NCBI GenBank assembly: GCA_023135025.1
Contig: JAGLTY010000124.1
Location: 1 to 6,608 of the forward strand
Direction of reading: 5' to 3'
DNA length: 6,608 nt
DNA from: Bacteroidales bacterium
GTDB taxonomy: Bacteria > Bacteroidota > Bacteroidia > Bacteroidales > GCA-2748055
Shown here: one piece after another, positions 1-6,398 of the stretch
How the letters are laid out: each line of letters begins with the position of its first letter
How positions within the stretch are numbered: the stretch's first letter is position 1
Translations under genes and position numbers: made by a program
Notes under the pieces: model-generated
What the model saw: only the letters and a program-made list of their open reading frames with translations
What the model was told of the DNA's origin: nothing
Databases searched by the model: none

Positions 1-335
1 TTGGTGGTGATCAGGGGAAGGAAAATCCCCAGTGCCTGGTAGAGAGGGGGAGAGATCTTCTTCAGGATGATCTCCACAAGCTGAACCAGTGATGCAATGA
101 CCAGGATAAAGGTGATGGTTCGCATATAGACAATGTCCAGCGGCACCAGTACAGAGTGGTAGATCAGGTAGGTAACCAGGGTGGCAATGACCATCACAAA
201 AGTAACGGCACCGGTCATCCCGATAGCGGTCTCCACCTTACTGGAGACACCAATAAAGGGGCAGATCCCCAGGAACTGGTTGAGAACGATGTTGCTGACA
301 AATACAGCAGAGATGATGATCAGGATATATTCCAT
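1..335 (-). CDS. rnfA: Ion-translocating Rnf complex subunit RnfA, 3' end cut off by window edge
   Basis: RnfA is an integral membrane subunit of the ferredoxin:NAD+ oxidoreductase and is homologous to NqrE. About 111 residues are visible, starting [12 protein letters not shown]; the family is usually about 190-200 residues, so roughly the last 80 lie beyond base 1. The diagnostic stretch [11 protein letters not shown] places a cysteine at residue 25, the known ligand of the intramembrane [2Fe-2S] cluster shared with RnfE. The visible part ends in [10 protein letters not shown], and the family's second cysteine (in TTNC) would fall just past the edge. At least three hydrophobic segments are seen (about residues 3-23, 37-58 and 71-90). 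The ATG at 335 begins 2 bases after the rnfE stop, with no Shine-Dalgarno sequence, so translation is probably coupled to rnfE. Identity is firm; the truncation is only the window boundary. Confidence 0.95.
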   Translation of the reverse strand, partial: MEYILIIISAVFVSNIVLNQFLGICPFIGVSSKVETAIGMTGAVTFVMVIATLVTYLIYHSVLVPLDIVYMRTITFILVIASLVQLVEIILKKISPPLYQALGIFLPLITT

Positions 336-337
336 GG

Positions 338-925
338 TCAGGAGGTTTTTTCTTTAATCATATTGGCAAGAACGAGCAGGTACCCCAGGGCTAAAAAGGC
401 ACCTGGGGGAAGGATAAAGAGCAGCATGGCATCGCCGCTGATCAGTTTCATCCCAAAGAATGCTCCGCTACCCAGAAGTTCTCTTACAGCTCCCAGAACG
501 GTGAGTGCCATGGTGAATCCCAGACCCATTCCGGCACCATCCACCAGGGAGGACCATACCGTATTTTTGGAGGCAAAGGCCTCGGCCCTTCCCAATACCA
601 CGCAGTTGACCACGATAAGCGGTATAAAGAGCCCCAGTGCATCGAACAGGACGGGCACATACCCTTTCATCACCAGTTCAACCACTGTTACAAACGAGGC
701 AATGATCACAATAAAGGCAGGAATCCGCACCTTGTCGGGGATCAGGTTTTTCACCAGCGAGACCACCAGGTTGGACATCACCAGCACAAAGGTGGTGGCC
801 AGTCCCATCCCTAATCCGTTGGTAGCCGAGGTGGTCACCCCGAGAGTAGGGCACAATCCCAGGAACAACACGAATACCGCATTCTCCTTGATAAATCCTT
901 TGCTAAAGTTCTTCCACTGGTTCAT
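338..925 (-). CDS. rnfE: Ion-translocating Rnf complex subunit RnfE
   Basis: RnfE is an integral membrane subunit, homologous to NqrD and paralogous to RnfA. It is 195 residues from the ATG at 925, a normal family length. An in-frame ATG at 961 would add 12 residues inside rnfG. The 925 start is preferred because it begins MNQWKNF as the family does, lies 1 base after the rnfG stop, and puts the two cluster cysteines at residues 25 ([10 protein letters not shown]) and 108 ([11 protein letters not shown]), the positions known for this family. Those cysteines, with the RnfA pair, hold a [2Fe-2S] cluster in the middle of the membrane that passes electrons from the RnfB side toward RnfG. Several hydrophobic helices fill the protein, and [11 protein letters not shown] near residues 149-159 is also family-typical. 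No Shine-Dalgarno sequence is seen, so translation is probably coupled to rnfG. Confidence 0.96.
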   Translation of the reverse strand: MNQWKNFSKGFIKENAVFVLFLGLCPTLGVTTSATNGLGMGLATTFVLVMSNLVVSLVKNLIPDKVRIPAFIVIIASFVTVVELVMKGYVPVLFDALGLFIPLIVVNCVVLGRAEAFASKNTVWSSLVDGAGMGLGFTMALTVLGAVRELLGSGAFFGMKLISGDAMLLFILPPGAFLALGYLLVLANMIKEKTS

Positions 926-926
926 A

Positions 927-1508
927 TCAATCTGCTTTTTGACTTTCCACAAATGCTCCATAGGCGCGAGTTACTGCATCACAGTAGGCCCTGGAGGTGA
1001 TGGTTGAGGCTGTAATGGCATCCACATCGCCCCTGTCCTTGGTTACAGCCAGGTTAAAGCTATCGGGGTGTTTGCCCATAAACTGCACACTGAAATCTGA
1101 TTTGCCCTTCTCCATCTTATCGCCCAGTCCGGGTGTCTCTGCATGTTTAATGACGGCAATATCGATGATGGAGCCATCGGGGGCAAATCCCACCATCAGT
1201 TTAAACTGTCCGCTGAACCCCTTGTTGGTAAAGGTCTCTACAGCGGTTCCCAGAATCTCCTCACCCTTTCGGGCTGTATAGAGATAGAGGCTGTCGCCAT
1301 CTACAAACATGCGTTCCACCTCCTGGGAGGGCTCGTTGTCAAAGCCGGGCACCACCACCTGGATGGCCTCGTTCTTTTTCTTCAATTCGGCCAGGCGGAT
1401 GGGTTCCTTGGTGATCGCAAAGACCGACCCCAGCAGTCCGGCTGCCACCAGTGTGACCACAAAAAGGGTCGCCACCATACTCAGAAAAGTGGATTCCTTT
1501 TTAGCCAT
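927..1508 (-). CDS. rnfG: Rnf complex FMN-carrying subunit RnfG
   Basis: RnfG is a periplasm-facing electron carrier with covalently bound FMN. It has 193 residues: a membrane anchor at about residues 9-32, then an FMN-binding domain (about 85-185) with the conserved ETPGLGDKM motif at 124-132. The flavin-transferase ApbE normally joins FMN to the last threonine of an (S/T)GAT motif. Here the equivalent stretch reads DAITASTITSRA, so the likely attachment site is Thr169 in a degenerate TAST context. The gene overlaps the end of rnfD by 8 bases (ATG at 1508, rnfD stop at 1501-1503). It is the only gene in the window with a strong Shine-Dalgarno sequence. It is followed 1 base later by rnfE. 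Subunit identity is secure from domain, length and operon position; the flavinylation site is inferred. Confidence 0.95.
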   Translation of the reverse strand: MAKKESTFLSMVATLFVVTLVAAGLLGSVFAITKEPIRLAELKKKNEAIQVVVPGFDNEPSQEVERMFVDGDSLYLYTARKGEEILGTAVETFTNKGFSGQFKLMVGFAPDGSIIDIAVIKHAETPGLGDKMEKGKSDFSVQFMGKHPDSFNLAVTKDRGDVDAITASTITSRAYCDAVTRAYGAFVESQKAD

Positions 1509-2493
1509 GTTTCACCTCCTTCCCAAAACGTTTCGGTTTAACAAATTTATTGATCAGCGGAGTGAAACCGTTGAAGATCAGAATGGCAAACTGTACCCCT
1601 TCGGGGTAGGCACCAAAGACCCGGATCAGCACTGTTACAATCCCGATCCCCACTCCGTATAGAATCATTCCCCTGCCCGTCATGGGTGAAGTGACATAAT
1701 CGGTGGCCATGTAGATGGCCCCCAGCATGAGTCCGCCGGTAAGCAGGTGGAACAGTGGATCGGCAAAGCGGTCGGGATTAGCCAGCCAGAGGATACCGGT
1801 AAAAACAAGTACGGTACCCAGAATGGTGAGAGGGATGTGCCATGAGATGATCTTTCGGTACATCATATAGAGCATTCCGATCAGCAGGGCCAGTGCGGAA
1901 ACCTCTCCTGCCGAACCCATTGTTTTGCCTATCAGGAGATGAAGGAAAGATGGAATTTCAGGCATGATCTCCCCTACGGTTTTGACAGCCAGCCCCTCTT
2001 TCATAAGCCCCAGCGGAGTGGCACCGGTCACTGCATCGGTATATTGCATCCATTGTCCCGGTTCGGGCCAGGCAGTCATAGCTACAGGGAAGGAGATAAA
2101 GAGGAACACACGGCCCACCAGTGCCGGATTAAAGATATTGTTCCCCAGGCCGCCAAAGGTCATCTTTCCGATCCCTACTGCTGCCAGTGCACCAATCATC
2201 ACCATCCAGAAGGGAATATTGGTAGGGAGGCAGAAGGCCAGCAACAGACCTGTAAGCAGGGCAGAACCATCCAGGTGGGTCGGTTTTACCTTCATCATAT
2301 AGCGCTGGATCAGGTATTCAAATAGAATAGCGGATGCGACCGAAACAGTGGTTACGATGATCATCCCGATCCCGAAATAGTAGACCGATACAGCCAGGGC
2401 CGGAAGCAGTGAAATAATCACCCCATACATCAGTTTCGGAACCGATTCGCCCGTATAGGCATGTGGTGAAGGTGATACAATGAATTTATTCAT
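1501..2493 (-). CDS. rnfD: Rnf complex membrane subunit RnfD with covalent FMN
   Basis: RnfD is a polytopic membrane subunit, homologous to NqrB, that carries covalent FMN and is thought to take part in ion translocation. Its 330 residues match family length. Visible family marks are MNKFIVSPSPH at the N-terminus, HLDGSALLTGLLLAFCLP (73-90), GGLGNNIFNPALVGRVF (114-130) and the flavinylation motif DAVTGATPLG (153-162), with FMN expected on Thr159. Many hydrophobic helices are present, including clusters at about 22-65 and 195-320. A C-terminal basic tail (KPKRFGKEVK) is consistent with a cytoplasmic end. The ATG at 2493 lies 18 bases after the rnfC stop, the widest gap in the operon, with an AT-rich leader and no Shine-Dalgarno sequence. 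An intact TGAT motif implies that the host encodes ApbE elsewhere. Confidence 0.97.
   Translation of the reverse strand: MNKFIVSPSPHAYTGESVPKLMYGVIISLLPALAVSVYYFGIGMIIVTTVSVASAILFEYLIQRYMMKVKPTHLDGSALLTGLLLAFCLPTNIPFWMVMIGALAAVGIGKMTFGGLGNNIFNPALVGRVFLFISFPVAMTAWPEPGQWMQYTDAVTGATPLGLMKEGLAVKTVGEIMPEIPSFLHLLIGKTMGSAGEVSALALLIGMLYMMYRKIISWHIPLTILGTVLVFTGILWLANPDRFADPLFHLLTGGLMLGAIYMATDYVTSPMTGRGMILYGVGIGIVTVLIRVFGAYPEGVQFAILIFNGFTPLINKFVKPKRFGKEVKHG
1512..1521 (-). promoter_or_regulatory. Strong Shine-Dalgarno sequence for rnfG
   Basis: The minus strand reads AAGGAGGTGA followed by AAC and the rnfG ATG. This is a ten-base match to the usual anti-Shine-Dalgarno tail of 16S rRNA, with six bases between GGAGG and ATG. 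It lies inside the last codons of rnfD, where it encodes Lys-Glu-Val-Lys, so part of the match could be driven by the protein. No other start in this operon has a comparable site. Confidence 0.7.
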
Positions 2494-2511
2494 CTTAGTG
2501 GATATGATTTC

Positions 2512-3846
2512 TTAAACAGCTTTTCGTGCTCTCATGATTTTACCAACTTCCGCTTTCCCCATCCTGATATAGTCGAGAAGGGGACGTGAAGAGGGACAGG
2601 TGTAACTGCAGCTTCCGCATTCAATACAGTCCATCACCTTCTCCGGCTCCATACGTTCATAGAGGGCCTTTTCAGAAAGGGTCATCAACAGGTAGGGTTC
2701 CAGCCCCATGGGACATACGGTGACGCATTTTGAACAGCGGATACAGGGCTTTACCTCTCTGCGCCTGGCTTCATTCTTATTGATCAGAAGAATTCCTGAG
2801 CTTCCCTTTACAATGGGGATATCAAGTGTCGGCAGGGCTTTCCCCATCATGGGACCGCCATTGATTACCTTGGCTGTATCATCGGGCACCCCTCCTGCCT
2901 TCTCAACAAGAGAGGAGATGGGTGTGCCGATCCTTACTATAAAATTAGAGGGTTTCTCCAGCGATTTGCCTGTTACTGTAACCACCCTGTCGATCAGGGG
3001 CCGGTTTTTCATGACCGCATCATAGACAGCAAGTGCGGTACCCACATTAAATACCACCACACCCACATCGATGGGCAATCCGCCCGAGGGTACCTCTCTT
3101 TTAAGCAAGGCCTGTACCAGCTGTTTTTCACCTCCCTGGGGATATTTCACCTTTAATCCCTGTACAGTCACACTGCTCCCCTGGACCACCTGCTTCATCT
3201 TCTCAATGGCATCCGGCTTGTTGTTCTCAATTCCGATGATGGCTTTCTCTACTCCCAGTCCTTTCATCATAAGCTGTATTCCAGAGAATAACTCTTCGGT
3301 GCGCTCCATCATCAGCGAGTGATCGGCCGTTAGATAGGGTTCACACTCCACCCCGTTGATTATCAGGTATTCTGCGGTCTTACCCTGGGGAACCGTCAGT
3401 TTTACGTGGCTGGGAAAGGTGGCTCCGCCCATTCCGACGATCCCTGCTTCCAGGATCTTTTTACGTATATCTTCTGCAGGAAGCACTGAATTTCTTACCA
3501 GGTCGTCCGACCGGTCAATGGTCTCCAGCCACTGGTCGCCCTCCACCTGGATCTGCACTGCCATTTTGCGGTATCCCGAGCTGTCCATAAACAGATCCAC
3601 TTTCAGCACTTTCCCCGAAACCGAGGAGTGAATATTGGTGGAAACGAATCCTGCAGCCTGAGCAATCATCTGCCCCACTTTTACCTGGTCGCCACGATTC
3701 ACAAGCACTTTAGCCGGGACACCCAGGTGCTGCGACAGGGGGATTACAGCTACTTCAGGAGGGGGTAGTTCTACAATGGTTTTGCCTGCCGATAGTTTAT
3801 ATTCGGGGGGATGCACACCACCCCTGGAAAATGTTTTAAGACTCAT
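2512..3846 (-). CDS. rnfC: Rnf complex NADH-side Fe-S/flavin subunit RnfC
   Basis: RnfC is the cytoplasmic peripheral subunit that exchanges electrons with NAD(H). It has 444 residues, close to the usual 430-450 of short RnfC proteins without the long Ala/Lys-rich tail seen in E. coli. Domains in order are an RnfC N-terminal barrel-sandwich region starting FSRGGVHPPEYKLSAGK (about 6-100), a complex-I 51-kDa-like nucleotide/FMN domain with GMGGATFP (138-145) and INGVECEPYLTADH (163-176), an SLBB-like region (about 285-335), and two [4Fe-4S] motifs, C368-x2-C371-x2-C374-x3-C378 and C407-x2-C410-x2-C413-x3-C417. Each is CxxCxxCxxxCP, as in 8Fe-8S ferredoxins. The start at 3846 overlaps the end of rnfB by 11 bases and gives a canonical N-terminus. 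No Shine-Dalgarno sequence is seen. Confidence 0.97.
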   Translation of the reverse strand: MSLKTFSRGGVHPPEYKLSAGKTIVELPPPEVAVIPLSQHLGVPAKVLVNRGDQVKVGQMIAQAAGFVSTNIHSSVSGKVLKVDLFMDSSGYRKMAVQIQVEGDQWLETIDRSDDLVRNSVLPAEDIRKKILEAGIVGMGGATFPSHVKLTVPQGKTAEYLIINGVECEPYLTADHSLMMERTEELFSGIQLMMKGLGVEKAIIGIENNKPDAIEKMKQVVQGSSVTVQGLKVKYPQGGEKQLVQALLKREVPSGGLPIDVGVVVFNVGTALAVYDAVMKNRPLIDRVVTVTGKSLEKPSNFIVRIGTPISSLVEKAGGVPDDTAKVINGGPMMGKALPTLDIPIVKGSSGILLINKNEARRREVKPCIRCSKCVTVCPMGLEPYLLMTLSEKALYERMEPEKVMDCIECGSCSYTCPSSRPLLDYIRMGKAEVGKIMRARKAV

Positions 3847-4690
3847 CGGTTTCTATTTTATCTGTTTTCCTGGGTGGAAAGTTGAGTTCAAGGATGGCAT
3901 TGGTGGGACATACGACCACGCATTTACGACATAATTTGCATTTTTCGGAGTCGATAAATGCCTTATTATTCTCCATGGTGATGGCTTCATGGGGACAAAC
4001 TTTAAAGCATTTAGCACACCCAATACAGGCCACACTGCAATTTTTCTTTGCCACGGCACCCTTCTCCTCGTTGATGCAGCTTACAAATATTTTCCGGTCC
4101 TTTTTATTCTTTTTCCGAAGCTCGATGATATCCCTGGGACACGCCTCCACACAAGCTCCACAGGCGGTACATTTATCATCCACCACCACAGGCAGGTCAG
4201 TGACCGGATCCATATGGATGGCATCGAAATCGCATACTACCACACAATCTGCTAAACCCAGACAACCGTGGGGACATCCCCCCTCGCCGGAGTAGAGACT
4301 GTGTGCAATTGCACAGGTGGGTGCACCATCGTATTCAGTGACCCGGGGCCTGAATTCGGGGGTGCCGTTGCATCTGACAACAGCTACTTTTGGTGCCTGT
4401 TCGATGGCTTCTCTTCCCAGGATAGCAGCTACTTTTGACATGGTTTCGTTTCCACCCACAGGGCAGAAAAGATCATCCCAGGTATCGGATTTTACCAGTG
4501 TTTCTGCAAAATTGCGGCAGCCGGGAAATCCGCATCCACCACAATTGGCTGCAGGGAGGGCCACTTCCACCTCGTCGATGCGGGGATCTTCATATACTTT
4601 GAATTTCTGAGCTGCAAAGTAGAGAATAATGGCAGCAGCGGCCCCTATGGCAACCAGTGTGATAATGGTATAAATAATAATCTGGCTCAT
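3836..4690 (-). CDS. rnfB: Rnf complex ferredoxin-like subunit RnfB, long multi-cluster form
   Basis: RnfB is the polyferredoxin subunit that takes electrons from reduced ferredoxin on the cytoplasmic side. It has 284 residues, longer than the roughly 190 of E. coli RsxB and like the Bacteroidota/Clostridia type. An N-terminal helix (about 3-26) anchors it. A 4Fe-4S domain follows with C50-x2-C53-x4-C58-x17-C76 in NCGGCGFPGC. Then come two similar ferredoxin modules: residues 126-184 (C126, C139, C143, C149, C153, C174, C177, C180, C184) and 205-261 (C205, C218, C222, C225, C228, C232, C251, C254, C257, C261). With C107 there are 24 cysteines in all, enough for six [4Fe-4S] clusters, though cluster assignment is inferred. 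The ATG shares an ATGA overlap with the stop of the upstream RseC-like gene, which argues for coupling and fixes the start. Confidence 0.97.
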   Translation of the reverse strand: MSQIIIYTIITLVAIGAAAAIILYFAAQKFKVYEDPRIDEVEVALPAANCGGCGFPGCRNFAETLVKSDTWDDLFCPVGGNETMSKVAAILGREAIEQAPKVAVVRCNGTPEFRPRVTEYDGAPTCAIAHSLYSGEGGCPHGCLGLADCVVVCDFDAIHMDPVTDLPVVVDDKCTACGACVEACPRDIIELRKKNKKDRKIFVSCINEEKGAVAKKNCSVACIGCAKCFKVCPHEAITMENNKAFIDSEKCKLCRKCVVVCPTNAILELNFPPRKTDKIETDES

Positions 4691-5103
4691 TGCACAGTGA
4701 AAGTTTTCTTTATGCTAAATGTAAAAGTGGATGATATTCGATTCCGGAACAGATAGAGCATCAGGTAGTAGGGAACGATCGACAGCAGGGCAAAACTGCC
4801 AGCCTGAAGCTCCCCGGCTCCTGCGGCGAGCAGACCCACCAGTACTATCATCAACAGCAGGAATGGGTAGACGTAACCCAGGGCAACCGCTTTGAAGCCC
4901 AGTCGTTTCGATACCTGAACATAAACAGGGTCTCCCTGCCGGTAATTGGCGCCATGCAGGGGAACATCCAGGAACTTCTCTTCCTGGTCGGCAGCACTGC
5001 AAACCCCTTTGGCATGACAGGAGGCACATGCAGAGACACTCTCAATTCTTACATGTGCCACATCTCCATCAATATGATCGATTATACCCTCGTGCTCAAT
5101 CAT
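4687..5103 (-). CDS. RseC/MucC-family membrane protein, first gene of the rnf operon
   Basis: This 138-residue protein belongs to the RseC/MucC family (Pfam 'SoxR-reducing system protein RseC'), recognised by the N-terminal IEHEGIIDHIDGDVAHVRI stretch, the cysteine motif C26-x2-C29-x5-C35 (SACASCHAKGVC), and two membrane helices at about 70-96 and 100-119. E. coli RseC is tied to the Rsx(Rnf)-dependent reduction of SoxR. In Bacteroidota this gene regularly heads the rnf operon, suggesting a general role in assembling or servicing the complex; that role is inference. The stop overlaps the rnfB ATG by 4 bases. The ATG at 5103 is chosen; a GTG two codons upstream (5109) is also in frame and would add two residues. 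Neither has a Shine-Dalgarno sequence. The three cysteines could bind metal or an Fe-S cluster, which the sequence alone cannot settle. Confidence 0.9.
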   Translation of the reverse strand: MIEHEGIIDHIDGDVAHVRIESVSACASCHAKGVCSAADQEEKFLDVPLHGANYRQGDPVYVQVSKRLGFKAVALGYVYPFLLLMIVLVGLLAAGAGELQAGSFALLSIVPYYLMLYLFRNRISSTFTFSIKKTFTVQ

Positions 5104-5329
5104 GGGCACAAAATTATTGATGTTGGATGAATCTCATGTGCTGAAGGATACATTAATCTTTTTTCTCAGCTATTTATTTTCGATTTAAATAATGCTCTCT
5201 GAAAATGGACTCTTTCATCTGGGATTGATAGTCCGTTTTGGATTATTCTTGTTAATTTGGCGCAGTTATTGGATATAAAGTTTTCTGCTAATCACTATGC
5301 GGGAGCGTTTAAATATAACAGATCGTGAT
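5104..5329. promoter_or_regulatory. Divergent AT-rich intergenic region between rnf operon and lipoprotein gene
   Basis: This stretch separates two divergently transcribed genes, so it should hold both promoters. It is visibly richer in A and T than the flanking genes (for example the palindrome ATTTAAAT at 5183-5190). No convincing Bacteroidota promoter pair (TTTG at -33 with TAnnTTTG at -7) is found on either strand at proper spacing. TAATTTTG (5116-5109, minus) fits the -7 box but has no -33 partner and abuts the RseC-like start. On the plus strand a loose TTGTTA (5249-5254) and TATAAA (5274-5279) pair with a 19-base spacer is weak. The inverted repeat at 5202-5239 is listed separately. 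No tRNA or coding sequence was recognised here. Confidence 0.5.
5202..5239. repeat. Imperfect inverted repeat in the divergent intergenic region
   Basis: The left arm AAAATGGACT (5202-5211) and right arm AGTCCGTTTT (5230-5239) are inverted complements at 9 of 10 positions. The mismatch becomes a U-G wobble in plus-strand RNA, so all ten pairs can form there. The loop or spacer is 18 bases. It could be an operator for a dimeric regulator of one or both divergent genes, or a hairpin in a 5' leader. The A-rich and T-rich ends also resemble a weak terminator, but none is expected between divergent starts. The repeat itself is seen directly; any function is open. Confidence 0.6.
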
Positions 5330-6394
5330 ATGAGAAAAATGAGAATTGCGTTGAATGTAGTATATATGATTCCTTTCATACTTCTTTCAGCTTGCAACAA
5401 TGAGAAGGAGAATGAAGCACCCACATGTGAAATAGTGAACCCGGTGGACGGAGAGACGATTATGCAGGGGGATCAGGTAACTATTTTGGTGAAAGCAGAC
5501 GATAAAGACGGTTCCATTACTGAGATAGTGCTATATATTGATGGTGAAGAGGTGGGGCAGACAGAAGCATCCTCTTACGAATATGAATGGAACACTGCAG
5601 ACTGTGAAGTGGGGAAGCACGTTGTAAGTGCAGTGGCCTCAGATGATGAAGAGGAGGCTGTTGCTGTTAATATTGTTGTTCTGGTGGATACTCCTGGTGG
5701 ATTTAATCCCGACCTGACCTATGGAACGGTGACTGACATTGACGGGAACAGCTACGGGACCATTGCGATTGGTGATCAGACATGGATGGCCGAGAACCTG
5801 AAGGTGACCCATTATGCCAACGGAAGTGCAATTCCACAGGTTACTGATGAATCGGAATGGGATGCACTGGAGCCTGACGGGAAGGCTTATTGCTGGTATG
5901 ATAACCTGATTGAATACAGTGATACAAGTGGTGCGCTGTACACCTGGGCGGCAGCAATGAACGGAACCGCAGGTAGTGATACTATTCCCAGTGGAGTTCA
6001 GGGAGTATGTCCTGATGGATGGCATATTCCGGCTGATGCAGAATGGAAAGTGCTTGAGATGTTCTTGGGTATGAGTCAGGCGGCGGCAGATAGCTATGAC
6101 TGGCGTGGAACCGATGAGGGAGGTCAGTTAAAAGAGACCGGTTTTTCACATTGGGATGGTGCCTATACCAGCGGTTCCAATTCAAGTGGTTTTACCGCCA
6201 TTCCCGGGGGCTTCCGTGGTGTCAAAGGGGTGTTTTACAGTGTGGGCCAGTATGCCACCTTCTGGACGGCAACTGAGAAGAGTGGAACAGATATGGCCTG
6301 GTACAGAACGCTCTATTTCGACAAAGAACAGGTATACCGTCAATACAACTACAGGAGTCAGGGTTTCTCGGTTCGCTGCGTCAAAGATCAATAG
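5330..6394 (+). CDS. Secreted lipoprotein with Ig-like and FISUMP domains
   Basis: This predicted surface or periplasmic lipoprotein has 354 residues from the ATG at 5330. It begins with a short basic n-region (MRKMR), a hydrophobic stretch and a lipobox, LLSAC, whose Cys22 would be lipidated. The mature start NNEKENE is rich in charged residues, as in exported Bacteroidota lipoproteins. An Ig-like domain follows (about 30-119; NPVDGETIMQGDQV, DKDGSITEIVLYIDGEEVG). The rest is a Fibrobacter succinogenes major paralogous (FISUMP) domain (about 133-352) with IGDQTWMAENL, GALYTWAAAM, GVCPDGWHIPADAEW, GFTAIPGGFRG, FWTATE and GFSVRCVKD. In-frame ATGs at 5297 (11 residues more) and 5339 are alternatives; 5330 gives the most usual signal peptide. 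Function is unknown, possibly carbohydrate or surface binding. It is divergent from the rnf operon and convergent with recG, so likely monocistronic. Confidence 0.9.
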   Translation: MRKMRIALNVVYMIPFILLSACNNEKENEAPTCEIVNPVDGETIMQGDQVTILVKADDKDGSITEIVLYIDGEEVGQTEASSYEYEWNTADCEVGKHVVSAVASDDEEEAVAVNIVVLVDTPGGFNPDLTYGTVTDIDGNSYGTIAIGDQTWMAENLKVTHYANGSAIPQVTDESEWDALEPDGKAYCWYDNLIEYSDTSGALYTWAAAMNGTAGSDTIPSGVQGVCPDGWHIPADAEWKVLEMFLGMSQAAADSYDWRGTDEGGQLKETGFSHWDGAYTSGSNSSGFTAIPGGFRGVKGVFYSVGQYATFWTATEKSGTDMAWYRTLYFDKEQVYRQYNYRSQGFSVRCVKDQ

Positions 6395-6398
6395 GTCT

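Noticed and set aside
156..1007. Long plus-strand open frame (283 codons) opposite rnfA and rnfE
   Set aside because: It lies antisense to two well-supported rnf genes, its product has no recognisable domain and a low-complexity Ser/Thr/Pro/Asn-rich composition, and it crosses gene boundaries. It is a shadow of the minus-strand codon pattern.
3853..4059. Minus-strand 68-codon frame inside rnfB
   Set aside because: It is an alternative frame of rnfB's cysteine-rich region; the rnfB frame carries all family motifs and is unbroken.
1..4690. Na+-translocating NADH:quinone reductase (Nqr) instead of Rnf
   Set aside because: The membrane subunits are homologous to Nqr ones, but the operon has a polyferredoxin RnfB and an RnfC with two CxxCxxCxxxCP motifs, and no NqrF is seen among its genes.
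5109..5116. TAATTTTG as a Bacteroidota -7 promoter box for the rnf operon
   Set aside because: It matches TAnnTTTG but no TTTG lies at the needed distance upstream, and it would place the transcription start on or next to the start codon. In an AT-rich region one such match is expected by chance.
5171..5191. TATTTA/TAAATA inverted repeat and ATTTAAAT palindrome as an operator
   Set aside because: They are short and made only of A and T within an AT-rich spacer, so chance is a sufficient explanation; the 5202-5239 repeat is stronger.
5639..6025. Minus-strand 128-codon frame opposite the FISUMP gene
   Set aside because: It is antisense to an intact gene with clear domain motifs, shows no domain or start signal of its own, and has a composition typical of a reverse-strand shadow.
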